Shown: piece after piece, positions 21,169-31,605 of the stretch
Layout of the letters: the number at the start of each line of letters is the position of its first letter
Position numbering within the stretch: position 1 is the first letter of the stretch
Assembly (NCBI GenBank): GCA_033239525.1
Contig: BSYO01000036.1
Location: forward strand, 7,090,126 to 7,154,125
Direction: 5' to 3'
DNA length: 64,000 nt
From: Nepenthes gracilis
Taxonomy: Eukaryota; Streptophyta; Magnoliopsida; Caryophyllales; Nepenthaceae
Made by a program: the position numbers and the translations under genes
The notes under the pieces: generated by a model
Told to the model about the DNA's origin: nothing
Databases searched by the model: none
What the model saw: only the letters and a program-made list of their open reading frames with translations

Positions 21169-21664
21169 TGTTGCAGCGTGACTGTGAAGATGGCCAGAAA
21201 TCAGTCAGCTGATGGTCCTGCAACACACAAATCAGAGAAACGAGATGAAGGAAGAAGGGAAGAAGAGATGAGGGAAGGAAAAGAGAGAGGAGAATTCTGA
21301 CAAAGGGGGGAGTTCGAGAGAGTTCGGGAGAAGAGAGAGGACGAGATGAGTCAGAAAAATAGGTTATATTTTCCTCCTTCCTATTTACACAATAACGAAA
21401 ATATATAGCCAGCAAAAAGGTAACTGACTAGCATAAGAAGCTAACTAAAATGTAACCAACGAGCATAACAATCTAACCAACTATAACACCCAATCATAAC
21501 CCCATAACCTTCTAACAGAACAAAATAAACAGAATAAGCAGAATAAAATTTAAAGGTAATCCTGGAATTTGAGGGGTCGTTGACGCAGCCGTGTATTCTA
21601 CCGAGAATGCAACGAATTGGTGGGTATGATGGTATCTGTATCTACATTTACAAAATCCGTAACA
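21169..21664 (-). repeat. 3' LTR of element E
   Basis: From TGTTGCAGCG to CCGTAACA. A purine-rich section (about 21240-21345, GAAGGAAG and GAGAGA runs) is shared with the other LTR. A TATA-like string on the minus strand (plus ATATATAG) lies near 21400. Confidence 0.92.
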
Positions 21665-21689
21665 TTGCTACCGTCATCAAAAAGAACCC

Positions 21690-22896
21690 TGTCCTCAATG
21701 TTAAACTTGGGGTAGTCCTAGAGAAACTCCCTAGCCGGTTCCTAAGTGGCTTCAGCAGGAGAGTGGGATCCCATTGTACAAGTAATTGGGGAAGGAATTT
21801 CCCTTGCTGTAGCACCTTTCGGACTCTGAGAATGTGTTTGGGAGTTAAGATAGGCTGGGAACCGTGTTCTTCAGTTGGTCGGGGAATACTCTAGTCTGCC
21901 GGATCACCATGACATTTTTTCAACAGGGAGACTTGAAAGACATTATGTATTTTTGCATGAGCTGGCAGTTGCAGCCTGTAAGCGATGGCTTTGATCGATC
22001 GGTGAATGCTGAAAGGGCCATAGTAACGTTTAGCAAGTTTATTAGTTTGCCGATGCGCAACAATGGACTGTCAATAGGGTTGGAGTTTTACGAAAACCCA
22101 GTCGCCCACCTAGAATTCACGGTCTGTCCGGTGAGCGTCACTCTGATTTTTCATACGCAATTGGGGCCGAGAACATGTGAGCGTTCAGTTAGCAGTTCGT
22201 CAATAGAGGCAACCGAAGAAAAGTCCTGGACGTAATCAATTAAGGCTAGTGGGTTTCGCCCATAAACAGCTTCAAAGGGGCTCATTCGAAAGGAAGAATG
22301 CCAAGCTGTGTTGTAGCTCCATTGTGCCCATGGCAAATATTTAACCCATGTTGACGGATTGTCAGCTCAAAGCATTGTAAATAGTCTTCCAAGCAATGAT
22401 TTAGTACCTCGGTTTGCCCGTCTGCCTATGGATGATAGGAATTACTAGTGGACAGCGTGGTACCCTACAACTTAAAAAGTTCTTGCCAAAATATGCTCAT
22501 AAACACAGGATTGCAATCTGAAAGAATATTAGCTGGGAATCCATGTAATCAGCAGATTTCTTTGACGAATACATCGGCCAAGCTTGTGGCAATAAAGTGG
22601 GCATCCAAGGGGGAAAAGTGAGCATACTTGGACAGCCAGTCCATAGCCACAAAAATTACTGTTTTCCCATTTGAGGGGGGTAAATGGGTGATAAAGTCCA
22701 TTGAGACGGATTCCTAAATTCTGCCGGGAATAGGGAGGGGCTGTAGAAGCTCGGAGGGAGCTGAATTGAAAGGTTTTACCTGCTGACAAACGACGCAACA
22801 CGACACAAATTCTAGGACATCTTGGCGCATGTTGGGCCAATAGAAGGAAGCGGCGATTCGGGCTAGTGTGCGCTGGAACCTAGCATGTCCTCCCAA
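21690..22896 (-). pseudogene. Integrase and C-terminus of element E
   Basis: The HHCC module is at 22714-22896: GGHARFQRTLARIAASFYW with CCVVCQQVK. The core continues in a second frame (22500-22710, including MDFITHLPPS-like text), and the last core block FRMSPFEAVYGRNPL is at about 22240-22280. The second catalytic Asp region reads SDCNPVF rather than SDRDPVF. The C-terminal section near 21680-21720 shows LPKFNIEDRVLFDD-like residues. Stops and shifts make it inactive. Confidence 0.8.
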
Positions 22897-23018
22897 GGGG
22901 AGTTATGGTACTCCTGCAAAATTAAATCCTGCAGAGTCGACTCGGCTGGAACCAAAAGCTGATTTTTGTATAAGATTAGGCTGTCACGAAGAGTGTAATG
23001 CTCATGGTCACCTGGGTG

Positions 23019-23573
23019 TTATTGTAGAGTCTTAATCAATTGTTGTGAGTTTGGGTGCCGATTATGGAAGTTCCGAAGGGCATTCAGTAGAGCCACCACT
23101 GGCTTAGAGATGGCATTTAGTGTGTGGCAGGAAGCTTCAGGAAGCCTGGGCAGGGCATCCGCAGGGGTGTTTTCTTTCCCAGGCTGATAAACAATGTCAA
23201 ATTCATACCCCATTAATTTAGAGATCCAACGCTGTTGATCCAAAGTGTGGATGGATTGATTGAGCAGCGCCTTCAGCAGCTGGTCATCTCTTTGTATTGT
23301 AAATTTGGCACCCAACAAATATTGACGCCATTTTTTGATAGCTTCCACAATGGCACAAAGTTCCCAAAGGTAGGTGGAGAAAGACTGCAACCGTGGGCTA
23401 AGCTGGCACCTAAAGAATGTAATGAGTTGGCCTAATTGCATGAGCACGGCGCCAATTCCATGGCCAGATGCGTTAGCTTGGATGACAAAGGGTCTTGAGA
23501 AATCGGGCAAAGCAAGAACTGGTGTAGAAGTGAGGATAGTCTTAAGTGACTTGAAGGCTACCTCAGCTTCCAT
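23019..23573 (-). pseudogene. RNase H of element E
   Basis: A 184-codon open piece: EVAFKSLKTILTSTPVLALPD, FVIQANASGHGIGAVLMQ, then ELCAIVEAIKKWRQYLLG and DIVYQPGKENTPADALPRL. The usual TDAS motif reads QANAS, so the first catalytic Asp is Asn, and the usual TDH motif reads QRDDQ. Retroviral-type RNase H of a Gypsy pol, degraded. Confidence 0.85.
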
Positions 23574-23579
23574 ATTCTA

Positions 23580-24641
23580 GATAAATGCATTTTTACCCAA
23601 TATTTGCGTAAGTGGTGCTGCAATCTGGGCATAGTAGGCCACGAATCGTCTGTAATACTCTGCGAGCCCGAGGAAAGCCCCCAACTATTTGATATTAACC
23701 AGTGTTGCCTAGTTCTGGATTGCCTCTATTTTATTGCGGTTGACCGCCACCCCCATTCCAGACACAACGTGGCTCAAATAGGATAATGAAGAGCATCCGA
23801 GTTCACACTTGGAGGCTTTGGTAAAAAATCGATTCTTACGCAAGATGTGGAGGACACAGGAGAGATGTTCAAAATGCAATTCTCATGAAGGATTGTATAT
23901 TAAAATGTCGTCGAAGAATACCAAAACAAACTTCCGCAGGACCGGCCGAAAGATTTTCATTTTGGATTAGAAGGATGACGGGGCATTTGACAACCCAAAA
24001 GGCATGACAAGGAATTCATAATGCCCTTCATGTGTTCGGAAGGCTGTTTTGTGTACATCTTCTGCGTGCACTCTCAACTGATGATAACCAGCACGCAGGT
24101 CCAGTTTGGAGAATATCTGAGCACTGTGTAATTCATCTAGCCACTCATCCACGGTTGGGATTGGAAATTGATTTTTGATGGTTATAGCATTGAGAGTGCG
24201 ATAGTCCACGCAGAAGCGCCAACTACCATCTTTTTTTTTTTACAAGGAGAACCGGCAAAGAGAATGGGCTAGTACTAGATCAAATGATACCTTCTGCCAA
24301 CATCTCTTGGATGAGTTGTTCCATTTCCACCTTTCAAACATACGGGAAGCCATACGGCATAACTTGACCGGTGGAGCTTGTAGCTTCAAGGGGATGCGAT
24401 GATCCTTGGAGTGGCGAGGTGGTAGTCCCTGTGGAACCGAGAAGACATCAGCAAAGGAAGTAAGAATGCCGCATAGTGTGGACAGGATAGCTGGATCGAT
24501 GTTCTGTGGTAGTTGGAATGGCGGCAAAGCCATTTCTGAATTGTTGTTAAGAGTGGCTTCCGTGATAGGGGTGAATGTTAGCTGGAAGTATGTAGAGGCC
24601 AAATGGGTGAGCTCACTTTGCCTCAATTGTCCCGGTGGCAT
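23580..24641 (-). pseudogene. Reverse transcriptase of element E
   Basis: Open blocks are 23967-24209 ([47 protein letters not shown]) and 24240-24641 (N-terminal RT, with FADVFSVPQGLPPRHSKDH). The catalytic box reads LVFFDDILIYN at about 23900-23930. The two blocks are separated by an (A/T) run at about 24230-24241 that causes a frameshift. Confidence 0.85.
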
Positions 24642-24704
24642 ATTGGAAATGGCAGCATGTTGCAGGCCGTGTCAAGTGAGCTATCCTCCTTGGTGGTAGA
24701 ATCG

Positions 24705-25169
24705 CTAACAAAAAACCTTGTAGACAAACAGTACTGGCCCAATTGTTGCCAGCCATTGGACCCTCAGGACGATATCTGCTTCATATATCGGCAATAGATA
24801 CAGGTCCACAATAAACTCAGTAGAACCCAAAGTGATTGGGACATGAGTACATCGCCCTTCGCATTGAAGAGAATATCCATTTCCCACCGTAACACTGAGA
24901 TGGTGGGAGGGTTCGATAGAAAGGCCTTGGTGCTTAGCTAGTCGAGTCTGTAAGAAATTATGGGTGGAGCCATTATCCACCAGCACTACCGCTGCATGGC
25001 CTGCGAGCCATCCTTGTAATCTCAAGGTAGAAGGGATGAATTGGCCTTCCAAGGCATGAAGAAATATAGTTGGATTTATGTCTAAGGCTGGAGGTAACGG
25101 AAAGGATTCCTGCATTGATTCAACTGGGGAATCTGTGTTGGTGGAGTCAGCCTCGTCTATTTGGGGCAC
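24705..25169 (-). pseudogene. Protease of element E
   Basis: The frame contains AAVVLVDNGSTHNFLQTRLA with the retropepsin D-x-G site (DNG), and LPIYEADIVLRVQWLATIGP near the end, matching the usual 'DVVLGVQWL' block with Gly changed to Arg. Upstream text is acidic linker. Confidence 0.85.
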
Positions 25170-25198
25170 CGGCTGAACAAACCCATCATTGTTAGTGG

Positions 25199-26230
25199 TT
25201 AGGCATAATAATTGAGGCTCACAATGGTGACTCGGGGTGAAGCACTCATCACAATTAAAGCACAGCCTTTTATTTTTTGAGTAGCCATTTCAGCGGGCGT
25301 TAATTTTTTGATTGGTAATTTAGGTAAAGGGTGGTGCGGTAAGGTAGGTTTTGGGAAATTTGTGGGAAAATTAGGGATGGGCTTACGGTTGGTTGGGTGC
25401 TGTGGAGATTGTCGCCTAGCATCAATTTTCTCTTCCACCAATTTCACCATACCAATTGCTTCCAGTAACAATGATGGTTTCAATAGGAATAATTCTCGCG
25501 AATGTCCGTTGCGTAACCTAGAAATAAAACAATTGAGGAGATTAAGAGTAGTAAGACCTGTCGTGCGCATCGAAAGTGCCTTGAATTTGACCATGTAATC
25601 CACTACAATGGAGGTCCGATGAAGTTTGTATAAAGTTGCTTCATGGTTGAGGTAGGTGGACGGCCCGAACCGTAGCTCTAGATCTCTGGCAAAAATCTCC
25701 CATGTGGACAATTGCTTGGTTGCATGCAACCATGGATACCATTGTAGTGCGGCTCCTGTCATATAGAAGGCGGTGACGAGAAGCTTCTGCTCAGGAGGGG
25801 TGTCGTGGTACTTGAAGAACCTCTCAATTTGAAATAACCATCCGATGACATTGTCACCGGAGAAAAACGGAATCTCTCGCTTGGGTAGCCTAGGATAAGG
25901 AGAGTTTTGGCCATCAAGTTGAGAGGGAAACAATAGTGGTAGGGATGGTGTTGAAGAATGGTGAATAACAGTGGGGAACGCCATGAATGAGGGAGGAGTG
26001 GGTAGTAATGGAGGGTTTGTTGATGGAAACGGAGAGGACTGTCGCTCGATTCGATTCAAGGATTGACGGATTTCGGCTAGGATTAGCTGGATTTGTTTCA
26101 TTGTGGTGTTATGAGCAGCGAGGCCTTCTGTATGTTGTTGGACAATGGCAGCGACTTCATTCAGCTTTGTCGACAAGCCTGTAATCGACTCTTCAAGCGC
26201 CTTGTAGCGGGTAGCCATTCCTTTCGCCAT
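25199..26230 (-). pseudogene. gag of element E (near-complete frame)
   Basis: The likely start is the ATG at 26228-26230 (MAKGMATRYKALEES), only 21 bases inside the LTR. Residues continue through a coiled-coil-like stretch (LSTKLNEVAAIVQQHTEGL), a Pro-rich linker, and the capsid domain: PFFSGDNVIGWLFQIERFF, AALQWYPWLHA and FRTSIVVDYMVKFKALS-like blocks. Close to the end the frame shifts inside the zinc knuckle (CFNCDECF in the alternative frame). The long ORF extends upstream into the LTR, which is an accident. Confidence 0.85.
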
Positions 26231-26251
26231 TTGTCTCAATGAGAGTACAAA
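26231..26251 (-). other. Leader of element E with a hairpin where the primer site should be
   Basis: On the minus strand TTTGTACTCTCATTGAGACAAA stands between LTR and gag ATG when its last base is counted. It has the inverted repeat TTTGT-A-CTC / GAG-ACAAA around a TCATT loop. It does not match the initiator-tRNA site (TGGTATCAGAGC) used by most chromoviruses. Confidence 0.5.
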
Positions 26252-26743
26252 TGTTGTAGTGTGACTGTGAAAATGGCCGGAAATCAGTTGGCCAATGGTC
26301 CTGCAACACAAATCAGAGAAACAAGATGAAGGAAGAAGGGAAGAAGAGAGGAGGGAAGGAAAAGGAGGAGAATTCTGACAGAAGGGGGAGTTCAAGAGAG
26401 TTCGGGGGAAGAGAGAGGACGAGATGAGTAAAAAAATAGATTGTATTTTCCTCCTTCCTACTTACACAGTAACGTAAAGATATAGCCAATAGTAACAGTA
26501 ACTGACTAGCATAAAAAGCTAACTAAATTGTAACCAACAGCCATAACAATCTAACCAACCATAACTACCCAATCATAACCCCATAACTTTCTAACAGAAA
26601 AAAATAAATAGAATAAGCAGAATAAAATTTAAAGGTAATCCTGTAATTTGAGGGGTCGTTGACGCAGCCGTGTACTCTGTCGAGAATGCAACGAATCAGT
26701 GGGTATGATAGTATTCATATCTGCATTTACAAAACCCGTAACA
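26252..26743 (-). repeat. 5' LTR of element E
   Basis: From TGTTGTAGTG to CCGTAACA. About nine tenths identical by eye to the left LTR, with scattered substitutions and short indels. Confidence 0.92.
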
Positions 26744-26748
26744 GCCTG
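26744..26748. repeat. Target site duplication GCCTG (right) of element E
   Basis: Second copy of GCCTG, followed by TGTGTTGGG, which continues the sequence interrupted at 21168. Confidence 0.92.
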
Positions 26749-28041
26749 TGTGTTGGGCCGGTCTCAGGCCAATTTGGGGTCTGTGATAGAAATTTCATAT
26801 TCTCTTGATGAGGGTGGACCTACAATTTTGTGTTTTACATGCCATATTTGAATTTAAGATCTTAGCATTTGATTTTAGTAGTTTTGATCTCGGTTCTAGT
26901 TTTGTAGTCACCGATGCATGATATGCACTAGAGGTCACACCTGTGTGTTGAATGGATTATGGATTTGTAGCAGAATTTTGGTGTATTCTGTTGTAGGAAG
27001 TGGAGGTAGAATTAAATGATTTAAATGTTATTTTATATTGGGATCTTATGGATGAATTATGGCAAGTTGATCATTTGGTTTTGAGCTGTTAGAAGCAGCA
27101 TTCGCCGCTTGAGTGTTGGGTCTATTTTCGAGATAGTGATGGTGTTTTGTGGGATACTATTTGATGGTTAAGAAATAGAATTTATTTTGATTATTTATGG
27201 CTTCAAAAGCATAAGTCATGGACCGGTAAATTTACTTACGGATTGATGAGTTCTAAAGTTTTGGCATGAGATGTGGTGTTTGAGTAGGAATTCAAACGGT
27301 AGAAAATTTGAATGCTAGAGAACTTGAAAATTTGAAATTAGGATAGATATTTAATGATTTTATGTCTTGAGGGTTTTTGCGTGAGTGGTCCGGGTCAAGT
27401 TTGATGATTTGAGCTCTGATGGCCACAATGAGAGCCTTTGGACTTTTTTTTAAAAAAATCTTTTAAATGTTAATTTAAAAATTTTTAAAATTTATATTTT
27501 ATATTTAATAAATATTAATATTTTTTTAAAAAAATATATATCCATATTTACTATTTTTTATTTTAAAATTTCAATTGATAAATTTTAAAATTCCACGGCC
27601 TTGACCCTCACTTCCATGATCTAAATACAGATATGGGTTTGAATTGTCTTATTTAATGATTTATTATGCATCTTAGGAATTCGGATTATTGCATAAAATA
27701 GGGAGTCGGGATTTTCCTCTTGGAGATAAGCCGGGTCATGTTTTTGTTATTTCAAATTCTTATCTTGCGTACCACAACAAATTGAACGATATGTAAGAAG
27801 TATATAAGATTTGCTTCCTGGTATATCCTCTGTCGTTCAAGTAAGTAAACGTTCTCCTTAAATTGAAAGATGTAGAAGGAAAGTAAATGTTGAAATGGAG
27901 AGATGATGGGGATGAGTATAAATATGAATTGGGAGGACTTTGCTCCGCTTGGGTGTACTTGATTGCTTGAGTGTCTTTTTCTCTCTTTAGATTTTCTCTT
28001 TTTTTCGACTTGGAAGGAGTTATATTTATAGTTAGAGTTCT
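26749..28041. other. Non-repetitive AT-rich stretch right of element E
   Basis: No credible coding frame. 27440-27590 is almost pure A/T. It could be the rest of the intron or intergenic DNA that element E entered. No match elsewhere in the window. Confidence 0.4.
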
Positions 28042-28987
28042 TGTCACATCCCAATACCAAATCCAAACAATGATTATTAGTAAGATTATTTTATTAACAA
28101 TTAATAGACTAAGTTCACTTTCGGAAGCGACCAACAAGTCGATACTTCGACCAATCTAAAGATGTTTATTAATCGAACCACAAGACCCAAATTTGTCATA
28201 CTCGGAAATGGCTCCGAACACCGACCATAACATAACGTTAGATTATACATAATGAGTCACGTTTAATCCGAAAATTAAAGTAAACTACATCCAGAATAGA
28301 TTGATATTAGATAAACCAATATCCATTCATTTAATTGCAAGCCGTAGTTCAAATAACATAAACATTATAATCTACTGATTGAAATGAAATGCATCATTAA
28401 ATAACCAATATTTCTAATCCTAATCTTTTTGGATAACTCTTCCGTCATATCCTACTCATCCGACAAGCACCCGAACTGCTAATCTGAAGAGGGTCAGCGA
28501 AAAACAAAATACAAGTAAATTGAAAACTCAGCAAAGCATATAATTCTATAATTATATATATGATTTACATAAAAATATGCCAGAAGGAGTTATGAATTAA
28601 ATTCAGATGAGATGCCATAAATATTCATAGCAAATTGTACAGGTTTGCAAATTTCTTTTTCTGTTCTTGTTCAGATTATGCTATGCAATTTATATTCAAT
28701 TATGCAAATTCTTAGGGACCAATGGGCCAGTAGGGTCTTACCGACTAAATAAACGGATAATTAAAACCCGAGTTTTATTTATTTTCACAAAACTAAAGGC
28801 CTTACGCTGCTATTCATGATCCGTAGGTAAGCCGTCATATATATAGCCCTATAGATGGGGCCAAATGTCGCTTTTACTTGTGGGTAATAGATTCAATTCT
28901 CAATCACTACTATAATATACTAAGGCATATTATAATATATCATTACTAAACTTATTATAATGATCCAATACTTAAGCAAATAGAAAT
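28042..28987 (-). repeat. Diverged LTR fragment related to the H/G family
   Basis: It opens TGTCACATCCCA, the reverse complement of the H/G LTR end, and shows collinear blocks with 43980-44260 (for example CCAGTAG, ACTATAATATNCTAAGGCAT). Similarity is patchy, so it is an old or distinct subfamily copy. It ends where the next LTR fragment begins. Confidence 0.5.
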
Positions 28988-30240
28988 TGTAAGGTCCGAG
29001 ATTTCACAATCATGCGAATTATTATTAATTGAGCAAATACAAGTGGAATCGAGGTCAAGGATATAGGAAAATTTGGATTAAGGGGCCTAAAATCCCGAAG
29101 CAGTGATTTCCCCAAAGTTAGAAATTTTATTAGCAAATTTTGCAATCTATAAAATCTGAAATTTTCCCAAAAATATGCAACCCAAAAATCCGAAATTCCA
29201 GGACTTCAGACAGCATCAGTGAAATCCCGAAGCTGTGATTTCCCCAAAGCTGGAAATTTCATCCGCAAATTTTGCAATCTATAAAACCTGAAATTTTTTC
29301 AAAAATATGCAACCCAAAAATCTGAAATCCCAGGACTTAAGACAGCATTAGGAGTAGATTTCAATTTCAGCAAACCAATTTTAGCAACACATTGTTAGGA
29401 GGCCACGTTATTAGGCTAATTTATAGCAACACGTTAGGAGTAGGATTCAACAACACATACAAATTATAATAGGAGGCCACGTTATCCAGCAAGAGAGATG
29501 AAGCAGCAGCAGCTACATGACAGGGCAGCAGACTAACCAGGCAGCAGGTTGGTGATTCAGCAAAATTCAAGACAATACTTAAAATGGTGTGGCAGCAGCA
29601 CATTGAGACAGCAAAACAAAAGGACAAGACAGAACAAACAGGGCAGCAACACATAGGGCAGCAGCACAGGCAGCCGATACAGCAAAAAATAGGGAGATGA
29701 TTTAGCAACATTAATCTGATATACAGCAACACACGGCAACAAAACGGGGCAACATCATGCTGATGAATCGGCAAAATCAGGGGGGCTAATCCTGGATGAA
29801 TCAGGATAATTCTGCAAACAGGAGAAGTCTGCAGAGAAGAAAAACCATGCCCATGTAATCGGTGGAGAGAAGAGAGGAAAAGCCAAGCAGCACAGGAAAC
29901 AGAGAGGAGAAAGTAGAGAGGGGGGAATTGAAGAGCAGAGAAGAGACAGCAGAGAGAGGCGAAAAAGAAGAGAGAACCGGGCCGATTCAAGTGAGGAGAT
30001 AAGTAAATCAGATTAAGGCTAGTGCACCATGGGCTTTTCCTTCACTTGTTGCTATTTTTGCTGTTCTCTTTTAGTATTGTTGGTCCGATACTCACTTCCT
30101 TTGCTGTATCACGTTGAGGCATGCGTTTTGCTCAGGTTCTGTTTTGCTTAATCTGGAATTATACTTCATACAAATCTGCATTATGCTTTGCTGATGCAGT
30201 TTCCAAATTAGTGGATGGTGCTGAAGGGAGTGGATATGCA
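28988..30240 (+). repeat. Partial LTR of the H/G family, plus strand
   Basis: It begins TGTAAGGTCCGAGATTTCAC, as the LTRs at 45932 (minus) and 53069 (plus). It follows the H LTR as far as GCTTTGCTGATGCAG (about 30200) and then similarity fades. About half of a 2.6-kb LTR is present and no internal sequence follows. Short CAGCA/GCAACA motifs are repeated densely at 29380-29760. Confidence 0.8.
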
Positions 30241-30472
30241 GTATGGTTCCTTATATATTAAGAATGGAAACGCTACAATATATTAATAATTATGAAGCTG
30301 ATTTTTTCTGGAGTTGATGGAGTTGATAAAATTAAAAAGAAGAATCAAGAAAAAATGTAGAGTTTTTAAATATTTTTAAAAAAAGAATTAAGAAATTAGA
30401 CTAATGATTTATTCAGAAAGTAATATTTCCTAGCGTGCCCTAAGATATTGCAGTGGTCATCGAAGAAACACT
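30241..30472. other. Short AT-rich gap
   Basis: A-rich, with no gene or repeat recognised. It separates the LTR fragment from element H. Confidence 0.4.
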
Positions 30473-30535
30473 TGTCCTGTTCTCGTTTTCGTCGTTAACT
30501 ATTATTATAATTATTAAATGTGCTATATATATATA
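30473..30535 (-). repeat. Left piece of the 3' LTR of element H
   Basis: TGTCCTGTTCTCGTTTTCGT and the following CATTATAATTATTAAATG-like text equal the reverse complement of 54225-54291 in element G, with a small deletion near the tip. It ends at the element C insertion. Confidence 0.75.
30531..30535. repeat. Target site duplication ATATA (left) of element C
   Basis: ATATA before the TG at 30536, repeated at 43367-43371. It lies in a (TA)n tract, so chance similarity is possible, but the split H LTR confirms the insertion independently. Confidence 0.85.
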
Positions 30536-31534
30536 TGTTGGGTCATGTATCTGGCCCCATGAAACATGTCAAGCTCCTACAAGCGTTCGCGGCCCACAAG
30601 AGATCCAAAAGCTCGCGTGAGACAGTCGGCCCAGCCCAAGGAACAAAAGGCGCGAACCCACGCTGGCGGAAGACAATGAAAACCTGCAGTGCATTAAATG
30701 CGTCGCCGGGAATAGGCGGAAAAGGCGGAAAGGCTAGCCCTAATAGAGGAGTGGTGGCGGGCGGCAGCGGCCTTTTCTTGCCGTCTGCAGGTGGCCAACC
30801 AATCCCGCTCAGGGGAAAATCGGGCGTGGTCAACAACGCTCAGCAGCGTGCCAGCCACGGCAAAAGGACAACCGGCGCGACCGGCGGTCCACAACAGTGA
30901 CTAGCGGCGCGATGGTCCAAGCAACGGGCATTTTGGCGCCCGAGAGTCCAACGGGGAGAGGCGTATAAGAGCCCTCGCACCCCACAGAGAAAGGGATCTT
31001 CTCTCCTTCAGCATCTTCATCTGCTGCTTCCTTTTGAATCAAGAATTCAAACGACTAATCATACTCTACTACTCCCCTCTTCTCTAATCGATAACACGAG
31101 AGTGATGAGTCGGAACTGAGCACCACCTCACTTCCGTTGGCGATAGCTAACTCGCTCTCCTTCCCAACATCTTCTCAGATCACGGGAAAGTTAGCCACCC
31201 GTTGCGGTGCATCAAGGAAGCCAGACCTTCCGCTACCTGCTCACTGCATTCTCCACATCACCGCACAAACATCTCTTACGCTTTCACAGCATTCCTCCGC
31301 GCACCCTCTTAGCGTGCGCCATTTCCATTTATTGCGGGAATTTGCTGACTTGAGCGTCGGAGCGGCCTCGGTGGGAGAAATCCTGCCGGACCCTTGACCT
31401 CTTGTTTGTTGTTTGTGTTGTGCAGGTCCAGGTTCATATAGACGGAGACCGGACCCTTCTTCCAAAGCCGACGCACGCTGAGGAATCCGAAGGTTGTCTA
31501 ATCCGTACGACAACCGTGGGCCCGGGATGCAACA
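30536..31534 (+). repeat. 5' LTR of element C
   Basis: 999 bp, from TGTTGGGTC to GATGCAACA. A TATA box (GCGTATAAGAG, about 30961-30971) lies 430 bp in. The first 260 bp differ from the right LTR by many short indels; the rest is almost identical. Confidence 0.93.
30961..30972 (+). promoter_or_regulatory. TATA box of the element C LTR
   Basis: GCGTATAAGAGC in a GC-rich context; repeated in the right LTR at about 42793-42804. It probably drives the element transcript. Confidence 0.6.
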
Positions 31535-31553
31535 TTGGCGCCGTCTGTGGGAA
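31535..31553 (+). other. Primer binding site of element C
   Basis: TTGGCGCCGTCTGTGGGAA directly after the LTR. Same type as in element A. Confidence 0.8.
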
Positions 31554-31605
31554 ACTGACAAAAAACCAAGTGTCTCCTTCCCACCCTGTTCCTCAATCCC
31601 AGGCG

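Larger units (their letters stand above)
21169..26743 (-). mobile_element. Element E: small-LTR Ty3/Gypsy element, minus strand
   Basis: 5,575 bp with LTRs of 496 and 492 bp and a GCCTG duplication. On the minus strand gag, protease, RT, RNase H and integrase are read in order. Size, gag type and the integrase layout resemble the Reina-type chromoviruses, but I could not confirm a chromodomain because the 3' part of pol (21700-22150) is badly frameshifted. The pol frame has stops and shifts throughout, so it is not autonomous. Confidence 0.9.

Noticed and set aside
24230..24241. Poly(T) run as a terminator or programmed frameshift site
   Set aside because: It falls inside a decayed RT; slippage or sequencing error is a simpler cause.
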